Assembly: GCF_014904695.1 (NCBI RefSeq)
Contig: NZ_JACXXN010000013.1
Coordinates: forward strand, 118,987 to 182,986
Length of the DNA stretch: 64,000 nt
Reading direction: 5' to 3'
Source: Nostoc sp. MG11
Lineage (GTDB): Bacteria; Cyanobacteriota; Cyanobacteriia; Cyanobacteriales; Nostocaceae
Below the pieces are notes generated by a model that did not search any database, was not told the origin of the DNA, and was given only the letters and a program-made list of their open reading frames with translations. The translations under genes and the position numbers were made by a program. This document shows positions 1-8,374 of the stretch, one piece after another (positions within the stretch are counted from its first letter, which is position 1; every line of letters starts with the position of its first letter).

Positions 1-306
1 CAAGTTTCTGGTGATTTATATCTCCAAGGGCGCAACTTAGCTTGTTTAGCCGAAGCTTATTATCATTTGCAAAATGCTGAAAAAACCGTTTACACTGGCT
101 GTTTAGGAATGTATCTATTAGAACAGATTGCTTCTCTTGAATGGCGTCAATCAGCAGGCTTACTAACAATTTTGCAGGGACAAATAGGGGCAGAAGATTT
201 CTATAATTTATTACAGCAACATCGCCCCAAAATCATTTCCGTTATTGGTGTAGATGGGTATGATCACATTCCTAAATTACTACAAGAATATAAGCAAGAT
301 ATTTAG
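1..306 (+). CDS. 3' end of an unidentified protein gene (start outside window)
   Basis: The reading frame is open from the first base and ends at TAA 304-306, so only the C-terminal 101 residues are visible. The fragment has the look of helical-repeat protein (for example LACLAEAYYHLQNAEK, which resembles one TPR-type helix pair), then a more globular end with KIISVIGVDGYDHIPKLL. I cannot assign a family from this tail. An in-frame TTG lies at 67, but coding continues upstream of it without a stop, so that codon is not a credible start. A palindrome at 320-366 follows the stop and may act in transcript termination or processing. Confidence 0.6.
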   Translation, partial: QVSGDLYLQGRNLACLAEAYYHLQNAEKTVYTGCLGMYLLEQIASLEWRQSAGLLTILQGQIGAEDFYNLLQQHRPKIISVIGVDGYDHIPKLLQEYKQDI

Positions 307-319
307 ATTAAGTTTTCGC

Positions 320-366
320 TGTGTCTTGGTGGTTAACCAAATTTATTTTTGAACCACCAAGGCACA
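320..366. repeat. palindromic repeat (AACCACCAAGGCACA family)
   Basis: A 15-base arm at 320-334 (TGTGTCTTGGTGGTT) pairs with 352-366 (AACCACCAAGGCACA) with one mismatch, around a 17-base loop. The right arm runs on into a CACAAAGACACAAAG tail. Related sequence occurs at 12536-12596, near 24020-24042, and inside mutS at 27985-28016. It lies just after the stop of the first gene and could fold in that transcript. Confidence 0.75.
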
Positions 367-416
367 AAGACACAAAGTAAATAGCGAGCTAATTCGTAGG
401 ATCAATCTAAAATTGA

Positions 417-1463
417 ATGATCATGCCAGCCGATAATTTAGAGATTAATGAAACGACTGCGACACAATTTGCTCAATTGGTATTGGATTGTATCGAGCGG
501 GAGTATCCCCACAGTAATATATGTTGGGCTGATAGTGACCAAGATATAAAACCACCGCGTGAATTGACTCCTGCTTTTTATGGCTGCTTAGATTGGCATT
601 CAGCTGTACATGGTCACTGCTTGCTGGTACGTCTGATGCGTCACTTCCCAGAAGCCTCCTTTAGTACAGCGGCGAAGCAAAAACTTGAGCAGAGCCTCAC
701 ACCTGAGAAGATTCAAGGAGAAATTGCCCATTTCCAGCGGTTGCCATTTTTTGAATTTCCTTATGGTGTAGCATGGCTTCTGCAACTGGCTGCGGAACTT
801 CACGAGTGGAATCATCCTCAAGCCAAAGCATGGCGGGTTGTATTGGAACCGCTAGAGAAGTTGATTGCAGGTAACTTACAGCGCTGGCTTGACGCACTAC
901 AACTGCCAAATCGTACAGGGACGCATAATCAAACAGCTTTTGCACTTGGTTTAATCCTGGATTGGGCAAGGATTACCGAAAATGCTGATTTCACTGGGTT
1001 AGTAGAGAACAAAGCACGGCAATTCTATCTGAGCGATCGCAATTATTCCTTACAATTTGAGCCACTTGGCTACGATTTTTCCTCTCCTGGCCTTGCCCAA
1101 GCAGACTTGATGCGGCGAGTACTCCCAACAACAGCTTTTACTGATTGGCTCACTAATTTTCTACCACAAATACCGATTGAAAATACAGCGAATTGGTTAG
1201 AACCTGTCAAAGTGGATAATCCTCAAGACTATATGCAATCCCATTTCCACGGTCTTAATCTTAGCCGTGCTTGGATGCTTGAGGGCATTATTTCTAAATT
1301 ACCCAATGATGACCAGCGGATAGAAACACTTCGTTCTGCTGCTGTTCAGCATCGTCAAAGTGGGCTAGCAAATGCTGTTAGTGAACATTATGCAGCTAGT
1401 CACTGGCTAGGAACTTTTGCTGTTTACCTGATAACGAATCGTGGGTTGCAAATTGCAAATTAA
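417..1463 (+). CDS. DUF2891 family protein
   Basis: 348 residues, recognised as a DUF2891 protein from its overall pattern: an aromatic- and His-rich helical protein with FYGCLDWHSAVHGHC near residue 55, FPYGVAWLLQLAAEL near 120, GTHNQTAFALGLILDWA near 185, and a C-terminal SEHYAASHWLGTFAVYL. The molecular function of the family is not known to me; the repeated His/Trp motifs recall alpha/alpha-barrel enzymes, which is only an inference. Start codons ATG 417 and ATG 423 are both possible and neither has a clear Shine-Dalgarno sequence. The next gene begins 23 bases downstream on the same strand, so the two are probably co-transcribed. Confidence 0.8.
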   Translation: MIMPADNLEINETTATQFAQLVLDCIEREYPHSNICWADSDQDIKPPRELTPAFYGCLDWHSAVHGHCLLVRLMRHFPEASFSTAAKQKLEQSLTPEKIQGEIAHFQRLPFFEFPYGVAWLLQLAAELHEWNHPQAKAWRVVLEPLEKLIAGNLQRWLDALQLPNRTGTHNQTAFALGLILDWARITENADFTGLVENKARQFYLSDRNYSLQFEPLGYDFSSPGLAQADLMRRVLPTTAFTDWLTNFLPQIPIENTANWLEPVKVDNPQDYMQSHFHGLNLSRAWMLEGIISKLPNDDQRIETLRSAAVQHRQSGLANAVSEHYAASHWLGTFAVYLITNRGLQIAN

Positions 1464-1486
1464 AAGCTAAAACTTGTTATTTGATT

Positions 1487-2515
1487 ATGAACAAAGCTGA
1501 AACCCCACAGTTATCTAAACAAGATGTTATTGAACTACTTGAAGCGTGGTCATTTCTTAGTAATTTAACAGTTCAACCAACAAACAAAGGTACAGTCAAC
1601 ACAACCTTTTTTGTAGAAACGCAAGCAGGCAATTTTATTCTAAAGCTATACAACGACTCTATAACCACTGCACAAATTCAATATGAACACTCATTACTGA
1701 CATATCTGCAATCATGTGATCTATCGTTCGCAGTTCCAACTCCTATACAAACTCAGTTGGGCGAAACATTGATTTCAGTTAATAAAAATAACTCATTACT
1801 ACGAGTTGCTTTGCTTCCTTTCATTTTAGGTGAGCCTGGCGATCGCAAAAATATCGCTCATACCCATGCTGTCGGTGAGACACTTGGAGAACTGCATCAC
1901 GCTTTGGCTGGATTCGATTCAGCAGGAGAAATGGCTCAATTACCTGCGTGGGGAGATATTTATCATATTCATCCTTTGGTGACAGATCCATTAGAAGTGC
2001 CAGAATTATTTGAATTACCTCCAACGCAGCAACAGTACATTACGAAAACACTAATAGAAATTCTTGAAGCTGCGCCCAACTTATATAGAACGCTTCCAGT
2101 TCAAACAACTCATGCAGATTTCCTTTGTCCTAACGTTTTACTGATAGATAATCGTGTAGTTGGGGTTTTAGACTTTGAGTTTGCTACTTCAGATTTGCGC
2201 TTAATGGATTATGTTGCAGCACTCGATCACTTCACTCGATTTTCTTGGAAAGATGCACCCGATTTGGAGTTTGTGGAAGCTTTCAGCAAAGGATATGCCA
2301 AGTATAATTCTCTAACATATTCAGAAGCAGAAGCGTTGACGTTAGTTTGGCGCTTGCAGCGAGCAAGTTGTATTGTTTACTGGACGGGTTGGCTTCGTGA
2401 GGGTAAAGTAACTCACCAAAGTGTGGTTGATGCGGTAACAAACACAAGTTTGTTGGAAGAGTGGTTGGAAGAAAATACAACTAAGCTGTTGAGTTATATT
2501 GCTCCAACTGCGTAG
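1487..2515 (+). CDS. aminoglycoside/homoserine kinase-like phosphotransferase
   Basis: 342 residues with the APH/choline-kinase fold pattern. The catalytic loop HADFLCPN gives His209, Asp211 and Asn216, and the metal-binding VLDFE gives Asp229; FILKLYN near 50 is the candidate ATP-binding lysine strand. Length and the late placement of the loop suit homoserine kinase type II-like (ThrB2) enzymes, but true substrate specificity cannot be read from sequence, and members of this superfamily also phosphorylate choline, methylthioribose or antibiotics. An in-frame TTG lies at 1481; ATG 1487 is preferred. It follows the DUF2891 gene by 23 bases, which suggests a shared small-molecule substrate, but this is untested. 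Confidence 0.78.
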   Translation: MNKAETPQLSKQDVIELLEAWSFLSNLTVQPTNKGTVNTTFFVETQAGNFILKLYNDSITTAQIQYEHSLLTYLQSCDLSFAVPTPIQTQLGETLISVNKNNSLLRVALLPFILGEPGDRKNIAHTHAVGETLGELHHALAGFDSAGEMAQLPAWGDIYHIHPLVTDPLEVPELFELPPTQQQYITKTLIEILEAAPNLYRTLPVQTTHADFLCPNVLLIDNRVVGVLDFEFATSDLRLMDYVAALDHFTRFSWKDAPDLEFVEAFSKGYAKYNSLTYSEAEALTLVWRLQRASCIVYWTGWLREGKVTHQSVVDAVTNTSLLEEWLEENTTKLLSYIAPTA

Positions 2516-2557
2516 ATACACAGAGGCGATATCTCTTGACTCGCCTCCACCGGAAAC

Positions 2558-2794
2558 TTAAACTACAACTTCTTCGCGTTGACAATCAAAAACAACCATG
2601 AAAGAAGTATTTGGTTTCTCTTGGCGTAAGTGCTGCATATAACCATCTGCATCAGAACGACTGCGGAAGCGGGCGACAATCTCCCGTTGTGTGTCAGGAA
2701 GTAAACGAGCGATCGCCCAAGAGTTAAGACGCTCTTTATAAGCGATCGCTTGATTGTCTGACTTGGAAGCTTTGTTATCCGTATTTTCTGGCAT
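2558..2794 (-). CDS. small conserved hypothetical protein
   Basis: 78 residues with an ATG start at 2794. The N-terminal 20 residues are polar and probably disordered (MPENTDNKASKSDNQ). The rest forms a compact alpha/beta unit: WAIARLLPDTQREIVARF, then SRSDADGYMQHLRQ, then a final strand SFMVVFDCQ. Arg-rich strands with a C-terminal hydrophobic strand could be a small nucleic-acid or partner-binding domain, but I do not recognise a named family. It converges on the phosphotransferase gene, with 42 bases between the two stops. Confidence 0.6.
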   Translation of the reverse strand: MPENTDNKASKSDNQAIAYKERLNSWAIARLLPDTQREIVARFRSRSDADGYMQHLRQEKPNTSFMVVFDCQREEVVV

Positions 2795-3425
2795 GATTAT
2801 GTTATCCGTATGAAGTTTAGTGAAGGGCGTTAATTAGTTTCTAGGTAGGAATGCACTAACGCTTTTTATTTAATGATGCTGCCACCTTGTTATTCGATTA
2901 TTTATAAATTGTCAACACTTAGGGCTACATTTTAGACCAACTAAATTGCAACGCCTCCTCAGCTATTAACCTCAAAGCCTTACTTGGCAACTGGTGCAAG
3001 GAAAACTAAGAACAAACAATGACAAAGTTGAAGGTATGACAAGTATTCCGTCTGTGCGATTTAGATAAATAAACATAACTAAAGCTAGTAGCAGTGATCA
3101 AATGATAATTTTAGTCTCAAATAATACATTCATACTTTAAATTTCGATGGCTTACTGTAAAAGTAGTTCAGTTTTCGATGTACAAAATTTCCAAAGCAGC
3201 GAATCAAGAAACATCAAACTCTTAACTTTCCTATTATTAAGTAGCTAGGCGTAAATAAATTAAAGTTTGTAGTCAGGATTAAAGTCCTGATTATCCTTGT
3301 TTTGAGCGATGAATCGCTCACTACGAACTAAGATTTTTTTATATTTAATTATACCTACATACTTAGTGCAATCAGTGATGCCAGTTAGTAAGGTATTGTC
3401 ACAAATTAAATAAGACCGTTGTATA
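2795..3425. other. gene-poor spacer with two small hairpins
   Basis: No credible coding region is visible in this AT-rich 630-base stretch. It holds two adjacent small palindromes: TCAGGA/TCCTGA at 3273-3290, and a 7-bp stem GAGCGAT/ATCGCTC at 3304-3319 followed by CACTACGAAC. The same ending (gctgactacgaac) follows the hairpin near 42315, so the pair looks like a dispersed repeat unit. The remainder shows nothing I can name. Confidence 0.6.
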
Positions 3426-3454
3426 TTGACCTATTACTATAAATTAGATAAAAT
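3426..3454 (+). promoter_or_regulatory. sigma70-type promoter of the ATP-grasp gene
   Basis: TTGACC at 3426-3431 and TAAAAT at 3449-3454 are separated by exactly 17 bases and end 27 bases before the ATG at 3482. Both hexamers match the consensus at four or more positions. This fits a housekeeping sigma factor promoter with a short, AT-rich leader that lacks a Shine-Dalgarno sequence. Confidence 0.55.
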
Positions 3455-3481
3455 TTTTTCGTACAAATTAAACCTTTTATA

Positions 3482-4492
3482 ATGAAAATACCATTTACAA
3501 CTTCAACAATTAAAAAACTAGCAGAAGAAATAGGAGCAGTAATTGTAACTGACCCAGAATATAGCTTTGTTGGACACATTACGTTTAAAAATGGAAATAA
3601 AACATTTTTTCATACGGCTACGTTTGATATTAATTATTTTGGCTCAGCAGCAATAGCAAAAGATAAAGGTGTCTCAAACTTTTTTCTCAAAAAATTTGGA
3701 TATCAGGTTACTGAAGGTCAAAGATTTTTTAGTTATAAAATTTGTGAAAGACTATCTAATGCTAAGAATATTGATGCTGGATTTGATTATGCGAAAGAAT
3801 TGGGCTTTCCTGTAATTGTCAAGCCGATTAACCTCAGTCAAGGAATGTTTGTGACGAAGGTTTATAACAAACAAGAATACTATCAAGTAGCCAAGAAAAT
3901 ATTGAAAAACAACTCAGGATTAATCGTCGAGCGATTCTATAATGGCAATGACTATAGAATTGTGGTATTAGATGACGAAGTTCTTTCGGCATATCAAAGA
4001 ATTCCCTTATTTATTAAAGGAGATGGTAAATCTAGTATTTTGGAACTGATGCGCCAAAAACAAGAAAATTTTCTCAAAAGTGGAAGAAAAAAAATTATAG
4101 ATTTTGAAGATTACAGAATCAAATTAAAGTTGCAAAGACAAAAGCTAACTTTTGATAGTGTAATATCCGAAGATAGTATGGTTTACCTTTTAGACAATGC
4201 AAATTTATCAAGCGGAGGTGAGGCGGTAGATTTAACCGAAAATATCCATCCAGATTTTCATAAGTTAGCAGTAAATATTACAAAAGATATGGGTCTGAGA
4301 TTAGCAGGTGTGGATATTATTACTAATGATATAACACTACCAATGTTGAATTATACAACTATCGAAGTAAATGCCTCTCCTGGCTTAACTCACTATGCCT
4401 CAACTGGTGAGATTCAAACCAAGAGAGTAGAAAGTTTATATCTCAAAGTTCTTAAAGCACTTGAGAACGGGCAAAACAACAAATTATTGTGA
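3482..4492 (+). CDS. orphan ATP-grasp ligase related to the cyanophycin synthetase central domain
   Basis: 336 residues. The N-terminal half has the CphA-like run FGSAAIAKDKGVSNFFLKKFG near 55-75, FPVIVKPINLSQG near 110 (ATP-grasp lysine strand), LIVERFYNGNDYRIVVLD near 145 and GDGKSSILEL near 185. The second half has ANLSSGGEAVDLTENIHPD, then GVDIITND and the Mg-binding EVNASPGL. These match the ATP-grasp domain of cyanophycin synthetase and GshF-type enzymes, which join a carboxylate to an amine through an acyl-phosphate. The flanking amide-ligase and Mur-ligase-like domains of CphA are absent, so this is a stand-alone ligase with unknown substrates. No peptide-precursor gene is seen nearby. 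Base composition is more AT-rich than the flanking housekeeping genes. Confidence 0.75.
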   Translation: MKIPFTTSTIKKLAEEIGAVIVTDPEYSFVGHITFKNGNKTFFHTATFDINYFGSAAIAKDKGVSNFFLKKFGYQVTEGQRFFSYKICERLSNAKNIDAGFDYAKELGFPVIVKPINLSQGMFVTKVYNKQEYYQVAKKILKNNSGLIVERFYNGNDYRIVVLDDEVLSAYQRIPLFIKGDGKSSILELMRQKQENFLKSGRKKIIDFEDYRIKLKLQRQKLTFDSVISEDSMVYLLDNANLSSGGEAVDLTENIHPDFHKLAVNITKDMGLRLAGVDIITNDITLPMLNYTTIEVNASPGLTHYASTGEIQTKRVESLYLKVLKALENGQNNKLL

Positions 4493-4564
4493 TAAATAGC
4501 AACCACTATATAAACTATATATTTATAAACTTTCTCTAGCAGTTGCTATGGCTGTTGCAAGATA

Positions 4565-4927
4565 TCACCAATCCTTACTTAGCAGAGATTCAAATTCAGC
4601 TTGTAAAGCCGCAATATCTGCCACCCTAGCTACTAGTAAATTATCTCTACCAGCATCACTTAAACGTGCTTTCCAGTAGTTAACGCTCTCTGAATTATTT
4701 AACCAAAATTGAATTACTGTATCTACTACTTGATCAAAATTCCAGTCCCATTTTGCTGGAACTGATTCCACAGATTCTAAAAATGCATCTAAAGTACACG
4801 TATGCGTTCCCAGGTATTCAACACCTTGATGCGGTGTTTTTTGCCAACTTTGCTGTTGGTGATTAAAAAAGTACAAAACTTGAGATACGCCTACAATATC
4901 AAAAGTATATTTCATTTTGGTTTTCAC
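4565..4927 (-). CDS. conserved hypothetical protein
   Basis: 120 residues from the GTG at 4927, or 116 from the ATG at 4915; the ATG start (MKYTFDIVGVSQVLYFFNHQ) looks more natural. The protein opens with a beta-strand region, has a Trp-rich centre (WDWNFDQVVDTVIQFWLNN) and ends in a helix (IAALQAEFESLLSKDW). There is no signal peptide or membrane segment. I do not recognise a characterised family. It converges with the ATP-grasp gene, 72 bases apart. Confidence 0.55.
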   Translation of the reverse strand: MKTKMKYTFDIVGVSQVLYFFNHQQQSWQKTPHQGVEYLGTHTCTLDAFLESVESVPAKWDWNFDQVVDTVIQFWLNNSESVNYWKARLSDAGRDNLLVARVADIAALQAEFESLLSKDW

Positions 4928-5051
4928 CCTTGCTAATCAGTTATACAAACTTATTGTTTTTACAAAAAATTATCCTTGCAACATCACTACATTACATCTA
5001 GAAAAAGTAGAGTTTACCTTTATATCCAAGGTATTAAACTTTAACCAAAAA

Positions 5052-5078
5052 TTAGCACTTGCTACCTGTGAGTGCTAA
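5052..5078. promoter_or_regulatory. CIRCE-like inverted repeat (possible HrcA operator)
   Basis: TTAGCACTT, nine bases, then GAGTGCTAA. The CIRCE consensus is TTAGCACTC-N9-GAGTGCTAA, so spacing is exact and only one arm position differs. CIRCE is the HrcA repressor site, normally in front of groESL. Here it lies about 55 bases before the EamA permease gene and 125 bases upstream of the divergent hypothetical gene; neither is a chaperone. A TAGTAT hexamer at 5099-5104 could be the matching -10 for the permease gene. Confidence 0.6.
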
Positions 5079-5132
5079 TATTTATTCAATTATTTGATGT
5101 AGTATTAAAGAGTTTCAGGCATTAATTCAGGT

Positions 5133-6071
5133 GTGTATATTATTTTTAATAATTCTTTAATTATTTCGCTCACAGCTTGGAAAGGCGAAGTCGCGGCTTT
5201 ATTTGCTGCCTGTTTTTGGGCTGTAGCATCAGTGGTATATGGACTTTTGGGGCAACGTATTCCGCCACTGCAACTGAATTTGATTAAAGGGATAATTGCA
5301 ATTACCCTACTTCTATTAACTATCTTACTGACTGGGGATTTTTTGCCAACCCTGGCCCCTTTACCTGTATTTCTACTCTTTCTGAGTGGCGCTATAGGTA
5401 TTGGCTTAGGCGATACAGCTTTTTTGACAGCTATAAATTGCTTGGGGGCGCGTCGGGTTTTACTCTTGGGAACCCTTTCGCCGCCAATGACAGCGATCGC
5501 TGCTACAATTCTTCTCCAGGAACGGTTAAATATCAATGCTTGGTGCGGCATTTTGCTCACCATTTTGGGAGTTGCTTGGGTAGTGACAGAACGAGTTGCT
5601 GGTACAAGCGATGTTTCCTCAACGCAACTATGGCAAGGAATCGGTTTTGGTTTGTTAGCAGCAATGACAAATGCCAGCGGAACTGTGATTTCTCGTATTG
5701 CGTATGCAACAGCAAGCATTAACCCGTTGTGGGCTTCCTTGTTACGATTAATTGCAGGTGTATTGATTATCTTAGTATGGACATGGATTCCTAACCGCAG
5801 AGATGTTACATTATCGTATCCCTACTGGCGATCGCGGCGAGTAATTTTTGCAAGTTTCTTTGCTGCCTTTTGTGGAACCTTCTTAGGAATTTGGTTGCAA
5901 CAGACAGCAATTAAATTCACAGCTGCGGGAATTGCCTCAACCTTAATGCAGACTAGTCCACTATTTGTCATCCCCATTGCTATCTGTATGGGTGAAAAAG
6001 TGAGTTGGAGAGCAATATCTGGTGTGATAATTGCGATCGCAGGGATTGGATTATTGTTTTATTTGAAGTAG
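5133..6071 (+). CDS. EamA/DMT-superfamily permease
   Basis: 312 residues with about ten hydrophobic segments in two homologous halves, the usual EamA layout. The first half contains LFAACFWAVASVVYGLLG and IGLGDTAFLTAINCLGARRVLLLGTLSPPMTAIAA; the second half repeats the pattern with GFGLLAAMTNASGTVISRI and FAAFCGTFLGIWLQQTAIKFTAAGIASTLMQTSPLF. Family members export amino acids, nucleosides or other metabolites across the inner membrane; the substrate is unknown here. The frame opens after TAA 5106-5108 and GTG 5133 is the first usual start, but the exact start is uncertain. The CIRCE-like site lies just upstream. Confidence 0.85.
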   Translation: MYIIFNNSLIISLTAWKGEVAALFAACFWAVASVVYGLLGQRIPPLQLNLIKGIIAITLLLLTILLTGDFLPTLAPLPVFLLFLSGAIGIGLGDTAFLTAINCLGARRVLLLGTLSPPMTAIAATILLQERLNINAWCGILLTILGVAWVVTERVAGTSDVSSTQLWQGIGFGLLAAMTNASGTVISRIAYATASINPLWASLLRLIAGVLIILVWTWIPNRRDVTLSYPYWRSRRVIFASFFAAFCGTFLGIWLQQTAIKFTAAGIASTLMQTSPLFVIPIAICMGEKVSWRAISGVIIAIAGIGLLFYLK

Positions 6072-6097
6072 CTAATATCAAAAAATAAGGGGTAATA

Positions 6098-6751
6098 GTG
6101 AAGCCTTTACTGACACTTGATTTATTGCTACAGGAAGCTGTTAAGTTCTCCGAGATAGAAAGCATTTATGATGAGCCATCTCTATTTGGCGTTACAGATG
6201 GAAAGGCTGTTGGAACCTACCTAGAACAAAAATTTCGGATATATTTAGCTTTGTTATATGAGTATAAACTAGGCAATTCTGCTTCTGGAATAGATTTCCC
6301 AGATTTAAATATAGATATGAAAGTTACAAGCATCCGGCAACCTCAATCTTCATGCCCCTTCAAATCTGCTCGACAAAAAATTTTTGGTCTTGGTTATGGT
6401 TTGCTAATCTTTGTTTATGAGAAGACAGATGATCATCAATATAAAACTGGTAGACTCGATATGAAGCACACCATCTTTGTTAATCAAAACTGTACTGCTG
6501 ATTATCAGATGACTCGTGGTATCCTGAATATTCTTGCAAATGATGGTAATGCTGAAGACCTTATTGCCTATATGATGGATCGCAATCTACCAGTTGACGA
6601 GATTGAAGCAAGTAACATTGCAGAAGAGATACTTAACAATCCCCCTGAACAGGGTTATTTAACAATCTCAAATGCTTTACAGTGGCGACTTCAATATAGT
6701 CGTATTATACAAAAGGCTGGCGAGGTTAGCGGTATTTTTAAAGTGCGATAA
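6098..6751 (+). CDS. MutH/Sau3AI-like type II restriction endonuclease
   Basis: 217 residues from a GTG start at 6098, supported by an AAGGGG Shine-Dalgarno element six bases upstream. The segment GKAVGTYLEQKF near 36 and then SGIDFPDLNIDMKVTSI near 68 follow the MutH/Sau3AI pattern: a conserved acidic helix, then D-x6-(E/D)-x-K with the same spacing as MutH Asp70, Glu77 and Lys79. This is a metal-dependent nuclease core. The gene ends five bases before an N6-adenine methylase gene, the standard arrangement of a restriction-modification pair. The recognition sequence cannot be deduced. Base composition is clearly AT-richer than the neighbours, which suggests acquisition by transfer. Confidence 0.7.
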   Translation: MKPLLTLDLLLQEAVKFSEIESIYDEPSLFGVTDGKAVGTYLEQKFRIYLALLYEYKLGNSASGIDFPDLNIDMKVTSIRQPQSSCPFKSARQKIFGLGYGLLIFVYEKTDDHQYKTGRLDMKHTIFVNQNCTADYQMTRGILNILANDGNAEDLIAYMMDRNLPVDEIEASNIAEEILNNPPEQGYLTISNALQWRLQYSRIIQKAGEVSGIFKVR

Positions 6752-6756
6752 CTGAA

Positions 6757-8247
6757 ATGGTATTACATAAAGATAAAAACGTATCTGAATTTGGTGACTT
6801 TCAAACACCAGAAAATTTAGCATTAGAAGTTATGAAGGTTGTTAACAGATTAGGTGTAGCACCAGAGTCAGTTTTAGAGCCTACTTGTGGACGTGGATCT
6901 TTTTTACTAGCTTCTTGTCAAATATTTCCACATGTTAATAGATTTGTTGGTGTTGATATAAACTTAGAACACCTTAAATATCTTAAAGAAAAAATTTTAT
7001 CAAAAAAATATTCTGACAAAATAGACATTATTAATGGCGATTTTTTTACTTTGAATTGGTCAGAAATTGTTAAAAAACTAGCTGAGCCATTATTGATTAT
7101 TGGTAATCCTCCTTGGGTGACAAGTTCTGAGTTAGGTTTATTACGAAGTTCTAATTTACCACCAAAATCAAATTTTCAAAGCAAAAGTGGATATGATGCG
7201 TTAACCGGCAAAAGCAATTTTGATATATCCGAATGGATGTTACTTAAACATTTGGAATGGTTGAAAGAACGTACTGGCGTCATTGCTATGTTATGTAAAA
7301 CTTCTGTTGCTAGGAAAATACTTATTCATGTTTGGCAGCATAAATATAGAGTCATTCGCTCTCAAATATATAGTATAGATACTTTCAAGAACTTCAATGC
7401 TTCTGTAGATGCTTGTTTATTCATTTTGCAGATTGGAGATGGGAAATTATCAATAAATTGCGATGTTTTTGATAATCTAGCGGACAAAAAAGCATCACAA
7501 ACTATTGGTTATTATCAAGATACTATTGTTTTTAATGTTAAAGATTATCAACGTTGGTCTAATTTACGAGGAATTGACTCGGCATATAGCTGGCGTTCTG
7601 GCTTGAAACATGACTGTTCTAAAGTTATGGAACTCATACCTGAAGGAAATAAATACCGTAACGGATACGGTGAAATTTATTTTCTTGAACGAGGTTATAT
7701 TTATCCTCTTTTAAAAAGCTCAGATATCAGTAATAATAGTACATCTAATTGTAGGAAATATGTGCTTGTTACACAGCGATACATTGGAGAAGATACAACA
7801 CACATAAAATCTGATGCTCCCAATGTATGGGAATACCTTCAAAAATATCGGGAATATTTGTCTAAGCGCAGCAGTTCTATTTATCGTAATCGTCCCGACT
7901 TTTCTATATTTGGTGTAGGAAAATATACTTTTAGTCCCTGGAAAGTAGCTATATCAGGATTCTATAAAACTCTTAATTTTGTAGAAGTAGGCGCGATTGA
8001 CGGGCAACCTGTTGTCTTTGATGATACAGTTTACTTTGTGCCGTGTTGGTCTAAATCTGAAGCATCTTTTATTGCTACTATACTGAATTCGCAGCCAGCT
8101 AAAGAGTTTTTAGAATCAATGATTTTTTGGAGTGATAAGCGACCAATAACTATTGAATTGCTCAAGCGGCTAAATTTGCGCGTGCTAGCGCAGATTTTAA
8201 ATCAAGAAGAAGAATATGAAAGTTACGTAAAAAATCATGTTGTATGA
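6757..8247 (+). CDS. N6-adenine DNA methyltransferase of a type II restriction-modification system
   Basis: 496 residues. Motif X-like FQTPENLALEVM lies near 14, SAM-binding motif I VLEPTCGRGSF near 42, and catalytic motif IV NPPW near 120, followed by a long C-terminal target-recognition region. This X-I-IV-TRD order is that of gamma-class (TaqI-like) amino-methylases. The C-terminal run GVGKYTFSPWKVAISGFYKTL and KRPITIELLKRLNL is typical of the recognition half of such enzymes. It should methylate adenine in the site cut by the upstream nuclease and so protect host DNA. Starts five bases after the nuclease stop and shares its AT-rich composition. Confidence 0.85.
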   Translation: MVLHKDKNVSEFGDFQTPENLALEVMKVVNRLGVAPESVLEPTCGRGSFLLASCQIFPHVNRFVGVDINLEHLKYLKEKILSKKYSDKIDIINGDFFTLNWSEIVKKLAEPLLIIGNPPWVTSSELGLLRSSNLPPKSNFQSKSGYDALTGKSNFDISEWMLLKHLEWLKERTGVIAMLCKTSVARKILIHVWQHKYRVIRSQIYSIDTFKNFNASVDACLFILQIGDGKLSINCDVFDNLADKKASQTIGYYQDTIVFNVKDYQRWSNLRGIDSAYSWRSGLKHDCSKVMELIPEGNKYRNGYGEIYFLERGYIYPLLKSSDISNNSTSNCRKYVLVTQRYIGEDTTHIKSDAPNVWEYLQKYREYLSKRSSSIYRNRPDFSIFGVGKYTFSPWKVAISGFYKTLNFVEVGAIDGQPVVFDDTVYFVPCWSKSEASFIATILNSQPAKEFLESMIFWSDKRPITIELLKRLNLRVLAQILNQEEEYESYVKNHVV

Positions 8248-8374
8248 GTATTCTGTCTGCCTCCTCACCTAACTAATTACTAATGACTGGAGATTCATTG
8301 TAAGCGATCGCCACATCCTTTCTGCGTAAGTGGTATCTTAGTTGATGATCAACGGGTGCATGATGAGGTTTGTT

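Noticed and set aside
5105..5719. Long minus-strand open frame of 204 codons opposite the EamA permease
   Set aside because: It is antisense to a clear membrane-protein gene. Hydrophobic plus-strand codons yield Lys/Pro-rich minus-strand text with no family signature.
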